Positions 23,475-36,576 are shown, numbered from the stretch's first letter. The stretch is 64,000 bases of DNA from Epiperipatus broadwayi (GCA_028023455.1 JAQFVV010000031.1:4218001-4282000), one strand, 5' to 3'. The notes: a model not told the origin generated them from the letters alone. Made by a program: numbers and translations.

Positions 23475-25560
23475 TATTGATGAAACAATGCGATTCTTCC
23501 CAGTCGGTATTAAAATTATAGGTTCTTTGACTTTTACTCATTTTGGGGTTACAATTTTTGAAATTTGATCTTTGAAAAATAAAGAGTAATTCAATTTATT
23601 CTGAATCTGACTCCGACTTAGTATTTCTCAAAATGGCAAACTTGTATGTGCAGATACAATTTATATACATGTGCAAAGCAGAGAGATTGGTGTCTGTGTT
23701 ATCTTAACTTATTTTGTGTTAGTGCAGTGCACAGAGAAAGACCGCACTTGGCGGACTGAGAGATACACTTTTACGCTGTAAAAGTATAGTATGCCCTACA
23801 ATTTGATTACAATACAATACAATAATTTATAAGAAATTTTAAAAATTAAATTTATTTGTATCAGATAATTTTTTGTGTTCGGATAGCGGCGAGCACATGT
23901 AAAATGGTCTGTGGGTACCATGGTGCCCGCGGGCATAGGGTTGGGAACCTCTGCCATAGATAATAATAAAAAGGGAAAATAAAATTGCATTCTAGTGTTA
24001 AAAAGGATGCATACTATCCTTGTCTTTCTCATTCCATTGCTTAGAAACTGTATAATATAAACATTAGTGGATAATTAGCTCAATTCAAACAGTAATACAA
24101 ATCTTATAAATTAAGCTAATTGAATCACTAATCCATCTAAAATAAAAACAATATATAAATTGTAGTTTGTTTCCAGAATAGTGTTTCTTGATTTCTAAAT
24201 ATACTGAATCTCTGATATCTATTCATTAATGACTGGAAACAATCTATTACTTAAATTATTGCAAACATTTTCATTATAATTTCTATATAGTACTCTTTTC
24301 TAACCTCTCTACTTTTACAAATTTTGTCAACAGTAGTACAATTTTATGGAACTATATATGTTTACAAATTCAAATAGTTTTGATGGAAATAAATCAATAT
24401 CATATTATAAAACTTCTCTACTTCATTAAAATTAAAGAGCTCTTTTAATTAAAACGTCAATAGCATGATAATTTTGTTCAAATCTAAATGAATACATAGA
24501 TTGAATACATCATTAAAAGCTAGCAATACTGCTTAAATTATTATTCAAATGATAAGCAAAATATTCTTCCTACCTGTTTGAAATATATTTACAAAATTCT
24601 TTCATATATTTAATAATTTATATCACTTTTTAATCCATAAGCTACTTTAAATGTAAAAAAGTCTAAAGTGACTTCAATCAGAAAATGAATGAGTATTTTT
24701 CTGTAGTTTTAATTCACCAATTATTTTTAAGCCATCTTATCAGTTGTTAAACTGCTTTTAAATGTTTATATTGTTAATGAAACTCTACATTCAATTTATG
24801 ATTCTGCCAAGGAAATAATTCCATGTTTTCTTTTAACCAAATTACTATTGTTTAAAAACCTATCAGATTAAATAAAGCCAAAATAGCCTTCTTTTATCTA
24901 CAACACATTCATTAAAACATTTCTGCCTCATTAACATGCCAAGTTTGAAAATTCAAATTGGCAATAGTTGTTATCCAATAACTACTAAAATTTAACATGT
25001 ATAGAAATTGCTTTTAAAGAATAAATATGAACTCGTCTATGATCTGCCCAACAATCTATATCTGTAATACAAACTTCTTTTACATCCTGATTTCTAATCA
25101 TAATATAATTTATAAAGTAGCATTGTTTTGAGTATGAAAGCATTCAAATTCTTTTATAACAATTTTTATACCTAAACATGATAATCAAATCATATTGACC
25201 AAAAATTTAAATGTTGGCAAACTACTTCCAATAACTTTAGTTGAAATTTATTGTTTCTATAATAAAGTCTCTCAGAAGAAAATTTTGATCTTTTAATGTA
25301 TAAATAGCACTATTTAATAACACATTTTTTCTCAAAATCTAATATTATAGCATAAGCTATAAAAAAAATAGGAAAAGGTATCAAAGTGCAATGTTTCATT
25401 CATTGATATCAAGGAATTTCAAGAATAAGAGTTAACAAATTAATCATATGAAAATCCATGATATGCAGTCTCCTTTAATTTAATGATTTGTCCACCCCAA
25501 AAAATATGAAGCCCTTTATCTGTTCAATTAAATTTATATCTGGAAGAAAAACATCCGATC

Positions 25561-27319
25561 ATTTTCCTAATTGAAACTCCTGTCTCAAATTCATTATTGA
25601 TTTGTACAGATTTGTGCACAATCACAATTAAAAACTTCCGTTTTACTAAATCTTTTTTCGCTATTTTTCAAAATTAAAAATTTGTGTGCAAAAGACAAAA
25701 AAAGAGAAAAAAGCATGGATCCAACATTGTGCGAATAAAATAAAAAAGCAACAATATATAAGTATGCAATACCAATGTCATGAAAATGCTCAAGGAATCA
25801 TGATTAGCATGCTCATTATGAATTAAAATGACTAAAGATAGTAGTAAAAGAAGACAGAAAAAATGATTTGTGCAGATAGTATCTAACTTAATAAACTAAT
25901 ATCTTATTCTATAACGAAACAGAAGATATTCTAGATCAAGTGATACTTATTACATATTCACATATTAACCCTCATATCTGAATATTATTCACTACTTTCC
26001 ACTTGAAAACCCTCAATAATTTAAATTCAGTGCCAAAATATCATAAAACAGACCTATGAATGCATTACAATAATGAAAATACTCAAGCTCACTTCATAAA
26101 ATTTAAGAGTTCCAGTCATATTTTTAAAAAAAATTTAACTTATGATACCAATCAAAACAATTTTCATTATTTTTTTCTATTTTGTCATAAAATCTATCTA
26201 CTTGTCAGATTCATAATAGTTTTGATACAGAAACATTTCATCCATTAGTTACTATAATCATATTTTTGGGTATACAATTATTGATCCTAAATGGTTATTA
26301 GTCAAAACTATCAAATAATTTCAGAATTATATAGTACAATAATATTCATATTTACTATAAAATGTTTATCTACAAAAATTTCATTGTCATAAAAAAAAAT
26401 TATTTATCAAATATATTTTAAATTTCCAGTCAATAACATTAAGTAATGTGGCAATCAATTATACATACCTATTATAGGCTTGAAACTAACAATAACTATT
26501 ATCAGTTTTTTTTTAGTGCCCCATACTGTTCTAGGAATTTAATAAGAACAAATAATAAAATTGTTATTTAAACTTCAATCGATATAATTCTAAATAACTA
26601 CTATATAAACTATACATAGATTGTAATCTATGTATAAACCAACACAAATGAACCCTAAATATTTGTAATTGTGCCAAATAACTATTTCTAGCCAAACAAT
26701 GGATTGATATTAGTGTGATTGGTTATTCTTCATAATACTGTTACAATTATAGGAATTATTAACATGATCAATCAATAACATAGTCAAATACATTTTCTCA
26801 TTGTGATCTAAGCCCTTTCATTTAATAAAAGCAACAAACTGAGAATTACTAGTAATTCAGTTAATTCTCGCCTTCATGGACAATAATATCAACATAAAAA
26901 AAATCATCTCTAACAAAAATTGCCAAATTGATCATAAAACAATAATCAAAGCTGTCAGAACTTGATTCATGATGCTAACCAATCAATTTTATCCCAATTA
27001 TATTCTGATATCAATATAAATACAAATATGGTAGTCTGTTCACAGTAAACACAATATAAACTTTGCCAATATAATTATTAACACAGGAACTATTCTACTA
27101 ATACAATATTAAGAAATTAAGTGCAAAATAATAGTCATTCATGGGTATAATTTATGTTGCTAATTTGTTTCCAGTTAAATATTGATTATAATAAACTTGT
27201 GTATTACACGTTTGTAATACTTCTTTATTGCTGTTAATAAAGTTTTGTAACATGATTATAACATAATTTTCTATTCTCACTACTTTCATACCATTTGCTG
27301 TAAACTCTAATAATCAGTA
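25561..27319. other. Intergenic AT-rich DNA
   Basis: No gene recognised. A short perfect hairpin TACATAGATTGTAATCTATGTA lies at about 26613-26636. Phrases like CAGTAGATGGCAGTGC (about 27315) mark the start of the next LINE region. Confidence 0.4.
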
Positions 27320-29110
27320 GATGGCAGTGCTTAAAAAAGTAAGACTACTATTTAAAGGAAAGGATCATAGAAAGTTAAGCAATTATAGACCGATAGCGGT
27401 AACGTCAGCGTTATATAAAGTTTTCGCTTATATGATGGCTGGGTCGCAAAATTGATAGAAGAAAATAATATAGTGGGAGAAATGCAAGGCGGTTTTTGAT
27501 TGGATAGGCATATAGGAGATAGTTTATTTGTAGTTACACAGCTTATAGATACGAGTAGAAATACAGCTAGACAATTATATATGGTTTTTATAGATATAGA
27601 GAAGACATATAATAGAGAAAATAGAAATAGATTATGGGTAAGTTTAATAAATTTGGGAATGGATGGAGCTTTAGTGGATATTATTAAGAGATTATATGAA
27701 AATAATTACTATACATATCAATTAGGAAATATAGAATCAGTTAAAGTTAAAAATGGGGTGAGACTAAGGCAAGGATGCCCTATGTCACCTATTTCATTTT
27801 TGTTGTATTTGAAAAAAATGGAGAGAGCAATAGAAAGGACTAGGAAGAGGAATAGATACCTTTAATAGGTGGCAAGGGAGTATATATATATTATCAGGTC
27901 TTTTATTTGCGGGTGATGTTTTCTTGTGCACAGAAAAAAGGGAATATATGGAAGTTATGCTGAGCACCTGGGCAAGGATAGATAAAAAGATGGGGTTAAA
28001 TTTTGTGGAGAAAAATCAAAAGTAATGATGATTAATACTGGGGAAAGAGAAGACAAAGAATTTTTATTGGGAATATAAAGTTAAGTGTGGTGAATAGGAA
28101 TAACTATTTGGGAATCATCTTAAATAATCAGAGAAATTGCTTGGATGAATGGGAGAAAAAAACTGATAAATGAAGCAAAGAAAAGGAATTGATAAATAAA
28201 TTGTTTTCATATAATAAATATGATGCAGCTAGAATTGTATGGAAGGGAATGGCATTAGCAGGGTTGACATGTGATACAATGCATTATGTGTTAGTAAAGA
28301 GATATTAGATTACTTAGATAAAGTACCAAGAGAAATAGGAAGACATGCATTAGATGCAGATGTGTAGATGGCAAAAGAGGAAATTCAAGAAGAAATGAGA
28401 TGATTAAGTTTTTAAATGAGAGATGCAAAAAGCAAAATAAAAATATTTGGTAGATTGCAGTTTATGGATAAGAGAATAGTCAAAATAGTATTTAATTGGG
28501 TTATGAATAAAGGGTAAGCAACAAAATGGGTGAGAAAGGTAGTACAGTATGCAGAAGATTTGGATAAAGAATTTAATGTCCTTATACAAAAAGTGGATCG
28601 ATTGTGTTAGAAATAATGGTAAGGAATGGGATAGAAGTATAGATGCATTAATAAAGAATAGGGAGTTGGAGAACTAGTATGGAGAGAAAAAAAAGTTTAT
28701 ATATATATAAAAGTAAACGGAATATTGATATGCGTTAATTTATGATAATAGCAAGGAAAGTAGTTTACTGTTTAAGGCTCGAACAGGATCTTTAGCACAA
28801 GGAAGTTGTGCAAAGAAAGCATAGAAAATATTAGGCATCTGTTAATTGAATGTAAATGCATGAAAGCAGAAAGATACAAATAAAGAAGTTGTGGAAGAAT
28901 AAATATAAACAAAATGATTATACAGAAAGTGGGTTATTGTTTTTTATGCTGTGTTTGGGAAAAGATAAGGGGAATTAAGATATAAAGGCTATGGAATTGA
29001 CAAAGATTATGTTGTGTAAATGGTATGGTGCAGGATAGAGAAGAATACGGGAAAACTTAGGGTGGGGAATGGAAAGGGAAGGGAAAGTGGCTAACAGGTT
29101 TCTCTAGACA
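27320..29110 (+). mobile_element. Non-LTR retrotransposon, 5'-truncated, decayed
   Basis: Plus-strand RT motifs in order: KGKDHRKLSNYRPIAVTSAL near 27360, then LFVVTQLIDTSRNTARQLYM and VFIDIEKTYNRENRNRLW (open frame 27500-27865). GVRLRQGCPMSPISFLLY follows at about 27757-27810. LLFAGDVFLCTE (27897-27935) has the catalytic FADD changed to FAGD. A C-terminal ESIENIRHLLIECKCM (28818-28865) matches the HxxxxC end of the Cys/His motif of such LINEs. Multiple stops and frameshifts occur, and the endonuclease domain is missing. The element probably ends near 29110. It differs from the other LINE families in the window. Confidence 0.8.
27500..27865 (+). pseudogene. Reverse transcriptase fragment
   Basis: The longest surviving RT frame of the 27.3-kb LINE, 121 codons. 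It covers RT motifs 2a to 4: VFIDIEKTYNRENR (family usually has DxEKAYDxVNRxxLW) and GVRLRQGCPMSPISF. The second Asp of the catalytic region is lost just downstream (FAGD). It is preceded by a stop (the phrase MQGGF then a TGA at 27498), so the real ORF is broken. Confidence 0.8.
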
Positions 29111-29204
29111 GTGGCCGAGAGATTACTGACCCCGTATAAGGAAGTCACAGTGCGTCACATCCCAGCAATGTCCTAACTAAATATTCTCAGATTACTTTTC
29201 ATCT

Positions 29205-29335
29205 GAGAGGTATTTTTAAAACTTTTTTGATCAGTGCATTGAGGGTATTTGGATAGAAAAGCACTGGATAGAGATTTATTAAGGACTATTATCTGGCATC
29301 CATTGATTACTAAAGTTTTCACCAGATAGTATACA
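29205..29335. repeat. Diverged copy of the 55.5-kb MITE interior
   Basis: The segment TTTGGATAGAAAAGCACTGG, followed closely by GATAGAGATTT and CATCCATTGATTACT, parallels TTGGATGAATAGGCACTAGA, GATAGAGATTT and ATCCATTGATTACT at 55575-55635. The terminal repeats are not clear here, so this is an old, partial copy. Confidence 0.45.
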
Positions 29336-30403
29336 TGTAGTGATAAAAGAATTATTAAAACTATCATATCAAATCGAACCTTAAAAAAAGTACATATCTA
29401 CTAAAATCATAAGCAATAAAAAATATTTCGCAGATCTTTTGTTTGCAATGAAATCATAGAAAGATGTAAATCAAGTTTATCGAAGAAAATATGAGTGTTT
29501 ACAGTTCTACAAAAAAATATACTGTATACTATTTTGTAGCTAATAAATTTATTTCACAATAATAGTATATTTTTTGATTTAATTTATATTTTAAAATATC
29601 AAATAGTTTGAATAAAAACGATTATAAATCCTAGAATGCATTTTATGTAAAATAATATTTCAGATAATATACACAAGAGAACGTAATTAGCAAACGGCAT
29701 TAAATTTCATCACTGCCCATCGCTGTTATCTCTATTCACAAAATAATATAGAAGAAAATGTAGATCAATAATATATTTTCTAGTATTAAATTAATGACGA
29801 ATATAAAGTGTTTTATAATATAATTATTAATTAAAGCAGTACTACGTTTTTAAATATGACTAATTAACTAGATTTGGTGCAATATTTTAAAACTTAAATT
29901 TAGAATAAATTATGCATATTTTTCACTGAAAATGATTAGTTATATTGCTAAAGATACATGAAAACTCATTTTCAGAAATAATAAAACAAAATATATTTAT
30001 ACTTATTAAATTAATTAATAAATCACACAATATTTAACTGGAATACATAATAAAATTTAGACGTGACGTGTTTCCGCTTAATACAATTTTATTCAGTAGC
30101 ATGTGATCTTAAAACGATGTACCTGCAATATTCAACCCTACAAATCTATAATGTATTATCCATAAACACATTCTGATAAATTGGTTGCGTGATTCCTATT
30201 TATTCACGTGATTAGTTACTGTTTAAAATGTTTTCTCACTACAAACAGCATGTTAATTGCGAGAGCATGGACTTGTTCAGGTATCCGACAAGAAAGCTTT
30301 CAATATTGAAAATGTATATTTTTTTCCCTTTTAATTTATTTGATTTAAAAATTGTACTGGTTTAAATGCTTCTCCATCCTATGCTAAGGTGAAAGCTATA
30401 AAA
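29336..30403. other. Upstream region of the 30.4-kb exon
   Basis: AT-rich, with scattered CpG-containing phrases (ACGTGACGTGTTTCCGC at about 30062) more frequent than in neighbouring DNA. It could hold a promoter for the exon at 30404. A short upstream reading frame (ATG at 30367 to TGA at 30391) precedes the proposed start. Confidence 0.35.
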
Positions 30404-30549
30404 ATGGAAAAGTCAGTAAGAACAAATATTATAAAGGAAAATATTCAATTACCGGAAAAAATTACTTCAAATGAAGCCATCAACTTGCCCAAAAATCCAT
30501 GCCCGCCTACAAATATTAACACTCGACCGTTGGCCGGCAAAGCATTTAG
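30404..30549 (+). CDS. Probable first coding exon, unknown gene
   Basis: ATG at 30404 in good context (AAAAATGG) begins a frame of 48 codons plus two bases, ending at a consensus donor AG|GTGAGT (30550). The protein starts MEKSVRTNIIKENIQLPEK. It continues through KNPCPPTNINTRPLAGKAF with mixed polar and Pro-rich residues, unlike translated AT-rich noise. Codon GC and CpG content exceed the flanks. I do not recognise the family, and no second exon could be found with confidence in the following 33 kb. If real, the gene runs to the right as a host to many intronic transposons. It could also be a transposon-derived exon. Confidence 0.45.
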
Positions 30550-32014
30550 GTGAGTATTATTTTAAATAAATGATAATTTACATGTTGATGAATATTTGAA
30601 ATTTGGGTGCGCCTGAATTTGATATGGGTATTCAGTCTTGCTTTTGTCCTATTAACCCATTTTCAATAATTAAATGTTAAAAGTAGCCGTAAGAATTTGA
30701 TGTTTTTTTTTTTTAGTGTTAATGATTTGTTGTTGTTATTGTTGGGTTTTTTAAATTTAAAAATAGTATTAAATTATAAATAAGCATTTTATGAGAATAA
30801 TTTTTCGACTGTTAATTAAATTATATGAACTTTTTATATAAGTGTTTATTACATTTGTTTACGTTTTGGTAAAAAAAAAAAAAATCGGTGCTTTCAATAA
30901 ATTGTCTGAAGTGTTAAATGTATAGGATAAGTAAATTTTTTAACTTTTTCTCAGATAAAATAACTCATTAATGTTATCATTTTAGTCATTCTTCTTCCCT
31001 TTGTTAGTCTGTTAAAATTTTGATTTATTAATTGGTAATGCGGGAAGATATTACATCTAGAGAAAAATAACTACTCTATAGTTAAATCTTATATTTTTAC
31101 CGTTCACTATTCAGAAAGGGGTACCACCAACCATAATAAGTTAATATTCCGATTTTTTTTATATATACTTTTTTGATATATTAACATTTTTTTTTTTTAG
31201 AAATCAGACAGATATTGATATTTATGAATCATTTTTTTTTGTGTTTCAAAATAATTTATCTAAATTCAAATTTGTACATTGTGTAACTTCAAATATGTAC
31301 ATAGTGTATTCACACACACCCCACCACCACCAACCACTAACTAGCCAGAGAAAGTCCTAAATGATGCAAACAATGCAGTAATAGCTGCTACCAATACATG
31401 GTATTTATGTAATTTAATATTTATTATTAGGTAGGAAGAATAAATGCAAATTTCAAATTTTCTGTAAAACACTCAAATGCTAACTAAGGCACTTGGCAAT
31501 ATATACTGTATGCATGTAATGATAGACTTACTGTACACCTTATAATAAAAGTCATTACACAGCTGTTTATTCATATATTCCAAATTTCTATGTGAATGTC
31601 GAGAAATAATTGAATTCATATGTTTTAGCAAGAGCCATAATGTATTGAAATGTTGGAATCGTGTATATATAAGATTGTTATACATTTATAATTTTTTATA
31701 TTAATTCCTAAATAAACCATTTCTTAGTTCAAAATATTATTCTGAATATCTGTAGATTATATTATCCCAAAAGTCAATCTTCAAACTTTCTTCTTTTTGT
31801 ACTGTTTTTTAAATTATCATAACTATCTTTCTTAATATATTGACAACTTCTCTCATTATATAGTTGGCTGGGTTTTTTTTAATGATTTTTTTTTTTAAAC
31901 ATACCTTTAAAAATTACTTTTAAGTATTATTTTTTATTTTTTTCAATAATTTATTTCACCCATTGTTAAAAAGTTTTATCCGTACAACATAGCTTTTCTA
32001 TTTTGCTTCTAATT
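30550..32014. other. AT-rich DNA, possibly intron
   Basis: If the exon at 30404 is real this is the start of its first intron. It contains poly-A/T runs and a short CA/CCA-rich simple repeat (31310-31340). No coding signal seen. Confidence 0.4.
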
Positions 32015-34760
32015 TGTTTCATCGTCTTCATCATTTTCAATCATCATCACTTCACTGTAGGATGAATATCTTTCCAAATTTAATCCAATTTATTAAATCT
32101 AGTTTCTCTTCTTCACATCACACCAGGAAACTTTTTGTATGTGATCTCTTTCTAGGCTTTTTACATTTTTTGAAATCCAGTTTAAGACTTGAACACTCCA
32201 TTTATTATCATTTTTTCTAGCACTATACCCAGTTCAGCTCCATTTTAGTCTCTTTAATTATTTCAGTGTTGTTAATAATGCCCATCTATTTGTTTATCCA
32301 TGTATTTTCTTTAGATTCCTTTTTGTGATTCCCAAATCATGTTTCTCCATGATTGAATGGTCTGAAATCTCTGTATTGCTCTTCTATTAAGTGTCAATGT
32401 CTTAAATCCATATGTAAGTATTGCTAAAACATACCTATTAAAAACCTTTCTTTGTTAACACATTTTCTTTTAATATTAAATTATTTTTATCAAAAGAACT
32501 CTATCCAAGTTTATTCTATAATTAATTTTATTCATTTTGTTTTCAATATTATTAATAATTTAATCAAGATATTTGTATTTGTTACCTACTTCTAATTTAC
32601 GATTATCAACCTTTATTTTATTCTTCAATGAAAATCCATTGAACATTAATTTTTTTTAGCATTTATTATGTCTTATTTTCTTGCTTTTTTCAATAATTGT
32701 TGCAATATTTCCCAAAGCTCTGAAGTATCATTTGCAAAAATAAACACATCATCTGTAAAATCTATATGACTTTAATATGATAATATATTTATATTTTCTA
32801 ACTTTTCATTTTAATCTACAATTTTTTTTTCAAAACTGCTATAATAAGTTTGGAAATATGGAGTCATACATCCTGTCAATGTTATCTTTCTTAATTTTAT
32901 CATGAATCTCATCACTGTTGTTGCATTTTGATAATGTTCTATATCTTAATAATCTACAGTGTTAATTACTGTGGAAATCATAATACTAACTTATACTTAT
33001 TTGTTTTTTCGTTACTGTCAAAACCATAATGCCAACTCATATTCGTTTGTTCTTTCTATAGTTTCTATCAATGTTGTACTAAAAATATTTTAAAATCCAA
33101 CTTTATTCATTTGGTTGATTTAAGTCTAAAGATTGCTATAGATTAGTTATTAATTATTTTAATAAAAAAATTATATAGAACTGATAAAAGACTGAATAGA
33201 TCTATAATTTTTAATATCTTTTTTTTATTACTTTTTCTAATTATCAAGATTACAATTGCATTCTTCCATATATCTGATACATCTTTATCATTTAGTTACT
33301 TGGTATATAATTTTGTCAATAATTTCTCTATTTCATCACCTGCTTCTTTAGAGATGTTATTAATAATTCCATCATTTTCTTAAATTTTCTTTTCTTCTTC
33401 TTTTTAAATTTAATTGTTTTTATGTGTCATCTCTTCATTTAAAATGCTTAGCAATCTAGATGTTGTAATTGTAAGAATTAATTTGTTGCTGTTCATTATT
33501 GTTATATCCTTTTTTATAAAACTCTTCTATACATTTTATGATACTCCTTTTTTTAATAATGGTTACAGCTTTTTCCTTTTATTGCAGAAACACCTTTTTT
33601 TTAATGCCAAGTTATTGTTTTATACTTTTGAAACTTTTTCTTTTCTATATCTTTTCTTACCAATTTAGTTATATTATACTGTCTTGTATCATTCATTATT
33701 AACTCTTTTTCATATCATTTTAGAGAATTTTAGATATTGAATTTTTTTAATGGATTGTTTTTAAATATTTTCTTTTTTTTTTTTTCATAAATTGTTTTGT
33801 TCCATTTGAAAATATGTTGGTGAATTGCCGGGTTTTTAATTTTATTTTATATCAACTATTATCCTCTTATTGATGTGTCAAGTCTGTGTTAAAATGTAAA
33901 AACAGTTTGCAAGTTTTAATTAAATTCATTGGAATGTTTCTGTAGATTAGGAATATCAACTGTTAATACTGTCTTACTTAATAGTTTTCATTTCTACTTT
34001 TGCACAATCACATATTTTCATCTCACTAATGGATGGCCATTTCCTGGATTGAATATATTAAGAACATTGCAATCATGAAATACATATTTTCTGTTAGATA
34101 AATTATAATTCAATTCTGCTGTACTTTTGTTTGAATACTTTGATGTCTTTTTATTTACTATTTTTCTTAAAGAAGGATTTAATAATATACAGTTTTTCTT
34201 CTGCAAATTTCAGAAGACTCTGCTCTTTTTTTTTTTCTATTATTGTAATCAAATTTACCCATATCATTTTCATCTTTCAACATTATTTATTCGAAAACAT
34301 TTTATATATCTATATAAAAATCTTCTACTTCTTCACCATAATGAGAACTAGGTGGGGCATAAACATGAATTATCTCCATTTAGTGTTTTTCATTAAGTTA
34401 AATAACTAATCTTAGTATTTTGTCAATATCCACAATATTGTTCTTTCATGTTTTTCATAATGAATCCCATGCCATATACACTGCCAATGTTTGTGTCTTT
34501 GTAATAAACAATATATTCACTTTTCAAATCAGTTTGTCTCTTTGCTTTTTCAAATTGAAGCAGTCTTTTTTCACTTGAAAATCATCAGCAATTGTAGATA
34601 ACTAACAAAAGTAATCATCAAATGATAGCCTCAATTAGAAATCAGGAGATTTTTAGCACTTTCTGCCTTCACTCACCAACTGTTGTTTTCTCTGACAATT
34701 TTAGTCTCATAGGAATATGGGCCTAATTTAATTTTGTTTGTCATGATTGTAAATATCTAA
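32015..34760 (-). mobile_element. RTE-type LINE, old, nearly full length
   Basis: Minus-strand matches run from high to low coordinates. An endonuclease piece KSEYIVYYKDTNIGSVYGMG then FIMK lies at 34440-34560 (family: NExGVGFxxx). RT motif pieces ISKEAGDEIEKLLTKLYTK and WKNAIVILIIRKSNKK lie at 33229-33376 (family: DxIxxELLKxG..., WxxAxIIxIxKKGD). The C-terminal end DNKWSVQVLNWIS is near 32160 (family: DNRWTxxVxEWxPRD). The 3' terminus at 32015 ends in TCATC-type simple repeat, as RTE elements do. Related C-terminal sequence appears at 54242-54475. It is riddled with stops. Confidence 0.7.
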
Positions 34761-35646
34761 ATAAGCAAAAAAAAAAGATAAATCAGATGTACATTCATCC
34801 TGCCTTCAAGAAAAGTCAGCTGTTGTTTTAATTAATATTTATCAGTCAATAGAAAAAAAATCATGTGTTTTCTTGACTTTTAAACTCAAAGGTAAACAAC
34901 CATTAAACTCACTATGCTAGTTGATGCATGTGGTGAGCCTGCCCATGTTCATTTACCATGTGAATAATCACATATTAAGAACAGCTGCAATGATAAGAAC
35001 ATATGGAATGGACATTTGGAATTTGTCCTGTTCAGTTTCTTTTAAGATTTCAAAGGGAATCAAAAGGTCTCTCAATTAATAGAAAACTTTTATTTTTGCA
35101 TTTTTGAATCTAATATTTAATATTATTTTTGGTGTAATGTAAATTTCATTAAGCAAGATTAGCAATAAAAATATTATCATATTGTACCTATGATTAAAAA
35201 ATAAGGATGTAGTTCCATAAGCATACTTTTTCACTATCATCACTGTTACTGCAGAGAAATAATTGATGTGTTGAGAGATTTATATTGACTGAGTTCTGCA
35301 ATAATCTTTGTTTGTTTTTCATTCTTTGTCATTCTTTTAGTCCCCCCCCCCCCAGTTAATATGGTCAGATTTATTTACAAGTGGCTGCTAATAATAATGA
35401 TACTGAATACATTAAATACATTTAAGCATATTTTTAGAATGTAGAGGATGATGATCAAAACCCATCACAAATTTGTCTCAGCTAGTCCTTTAAATAGTGA
35501 TACAAAAAGAACTAAAAAAATATTTTAAAATTAACAAATATAAATTCAGATTTTAAAAAATCTATGTTTATAGATATAATTTTATACACATATATGGTGT
35601 TGAAATTCAAGTATAGTATATATACTTAACCTAGATGTTATTAAAA
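34761..35646. other. Intergenic; poly-C tract
   Basis: No gene recognised. A run of 12 C follows AGT at 35342-35353. Confidence 0.4.
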
Positions 35647-35744
35647 GGGATTTGAACCCAGACTTTCAATCTTTCTACAGACATCCACTCAATCCAATAT
35701 AACTGATACACATGACTACATACATGTGAAAAAGATAAATGATC

Positions 35745-35790
35745 TCCAATATACTTATTTCATGCTGAACCAGCACTCATCAGTTGGTCC
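35745..35790 (-). ncRNA. Hammerhead ribozyme motif HHR3, intact core
   Basis: On the minus strand: stem I CCAA, then CTGATGA, stem II GTGCTG-GTT-CAGCAT (six pairs, the basal one G-U), then GAAA. A mini stem III follows (ATA..TAT with two-base loop AG), then A as H17, and TTGG closing stem I. All invariant core bases are present. This is the best preserved of the four and the most likely to self-cleave, with scission after UAUA before UUGG. Confidence 0.82.
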
Positions 35791-35828
35791 AGGTCATAAT
35801 CTCCTACATATATGTATATATATATATA

Positions 35829-36152
35829 ATTAAATTCCAACCAGTAACCACCTAAACATTCACAGTAAAATATAGTAATCAATATTTCTCACTGCTGTCA
35901 AGGCAACTTTCACACCTTTTAATACCAAGAATGGAAATCCATTCTTACTAATGGTCATTGAATATATATGGACACTTAAAACTTGCAACTTGACTACAGA
36001 GTATGAAACACTGATACAATGAAGTTTAAATAAACCTCTTTAAACATGAAATAAACATGTCACTGTAATGCAGACTTATAAATGGTCAATTAGCATTACA
36101 AACTGCAATACTTTTAAATTTCCCATGTATTATTTAGAAATAATATGCTTTG
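35829..36152. other. Insertion in left arm of palindrome
   Basis: The sequence homologous to the right arm stops at a TA-rich stretch near 35828 and resumes at TTTATATTAAGATAGC (36153). The intervening 324 bp has no partner in the right arm or in the copy at 5763. It has no ORF or clear terminal repeats; insertion at a TA-rich site is inferred. Confidence 0.5.
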
Positions 36153-36576
36153 TTTATATTAAGATAGCAAGTCTACATACTTTAATGGACAGGCTTCAGT
36201 CCTCTCCAACCAACCATCCATATCACTGAAAATCTGATGATGGAATGCTCAAAACCCTTGATGATGTCAATATTATAGTCATATTCATGTTGATTTTAAT
36301 ACAATCTAACCCCTCACATGTGGGATCTTAATATGTTTATTTAAATATAAGAAAGAGGGATGGGCAAAATACAGGCTGAATATATAATAGTGAAATACAA
36401 GTATATTGGCATCATCAAGGACTTTGAGCATTCCATTACCAGATTTGCAGTGATATGAATGGCTGAAGAGTTGGAGAGTGGAGAGGATTGAAACTTGTAC
36501 ATTAAAGTGTGTAGATTTGCTATCTTAATATAAACCGAGCACTGATTATATATATGTGTGTGGAAGATGATGATCC

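Larger units (their letters stand above)
21578..23953 (-). mobile_element. hAT transposon, GTF2IRD2-like
   Basis: Exact 8-bp target duplications CCATAGAT flank the element (21570-21577 and 23954-23961). Its ends are imperfect inverted repeats: GAGGGGTCCCCAATC on the left, CAGAGGTTCCCAACC reading in from the right. The transposase lies on the minus strand in several frames: N-terminal part 23474-23205, central 23247-22942 and 22945-22754, then 22670-22380, and a C-terminal dimerisation domain 21986-21792. The protein type matches the transposase-derived half of GTF2IRD2-like proteins. It landed inside an older minus-strand LINE, so it is younger than that LINE. The exact TSD contrasts with the diverged TSD of the hAT at 8327. 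Confidence 0.92.
19866..25560 (-). mobile_element. Decayed LINE, minus strand, split by a hAT
   Basis: Minus-strand fragments read in order from high to low coordinates. First is an endonuclease C-terminus, YIMIRNQDVKEV and ITDIDCWADHR (25030-25115), equivalent to the LDYxxVRxxD...CWTDHR motif of related LINEs. Next is an RT stretch MQFYFPFLLLSM (just right of 23960), equivalent to LAPTFFSIFM. Then comes EADNCVILSNLKDDLKNDLD (about 21415-21471), equivalent to YADDxxIxxxxxDDL. Last is a C-terminal MKNWTNHKNFLLESKMF near 19900. The same motif series is in the plus-strand LINE at 49533. A hAT (21578-23953) sits between the last two RT segments. Boundaries are approximate, and the copy is long dead. 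Confidence 0.55.

Noticed and set aside
33414-33668. 84-codon Phe/Leu-rich frame on the plus strand
   Set aside because: It is the antisense of the decayed RTE element at 32015-34760.
35342-35353. Run of 12 C as a regulatory signal
   Set aside because: A homopolymer alone carries no evidence of function.
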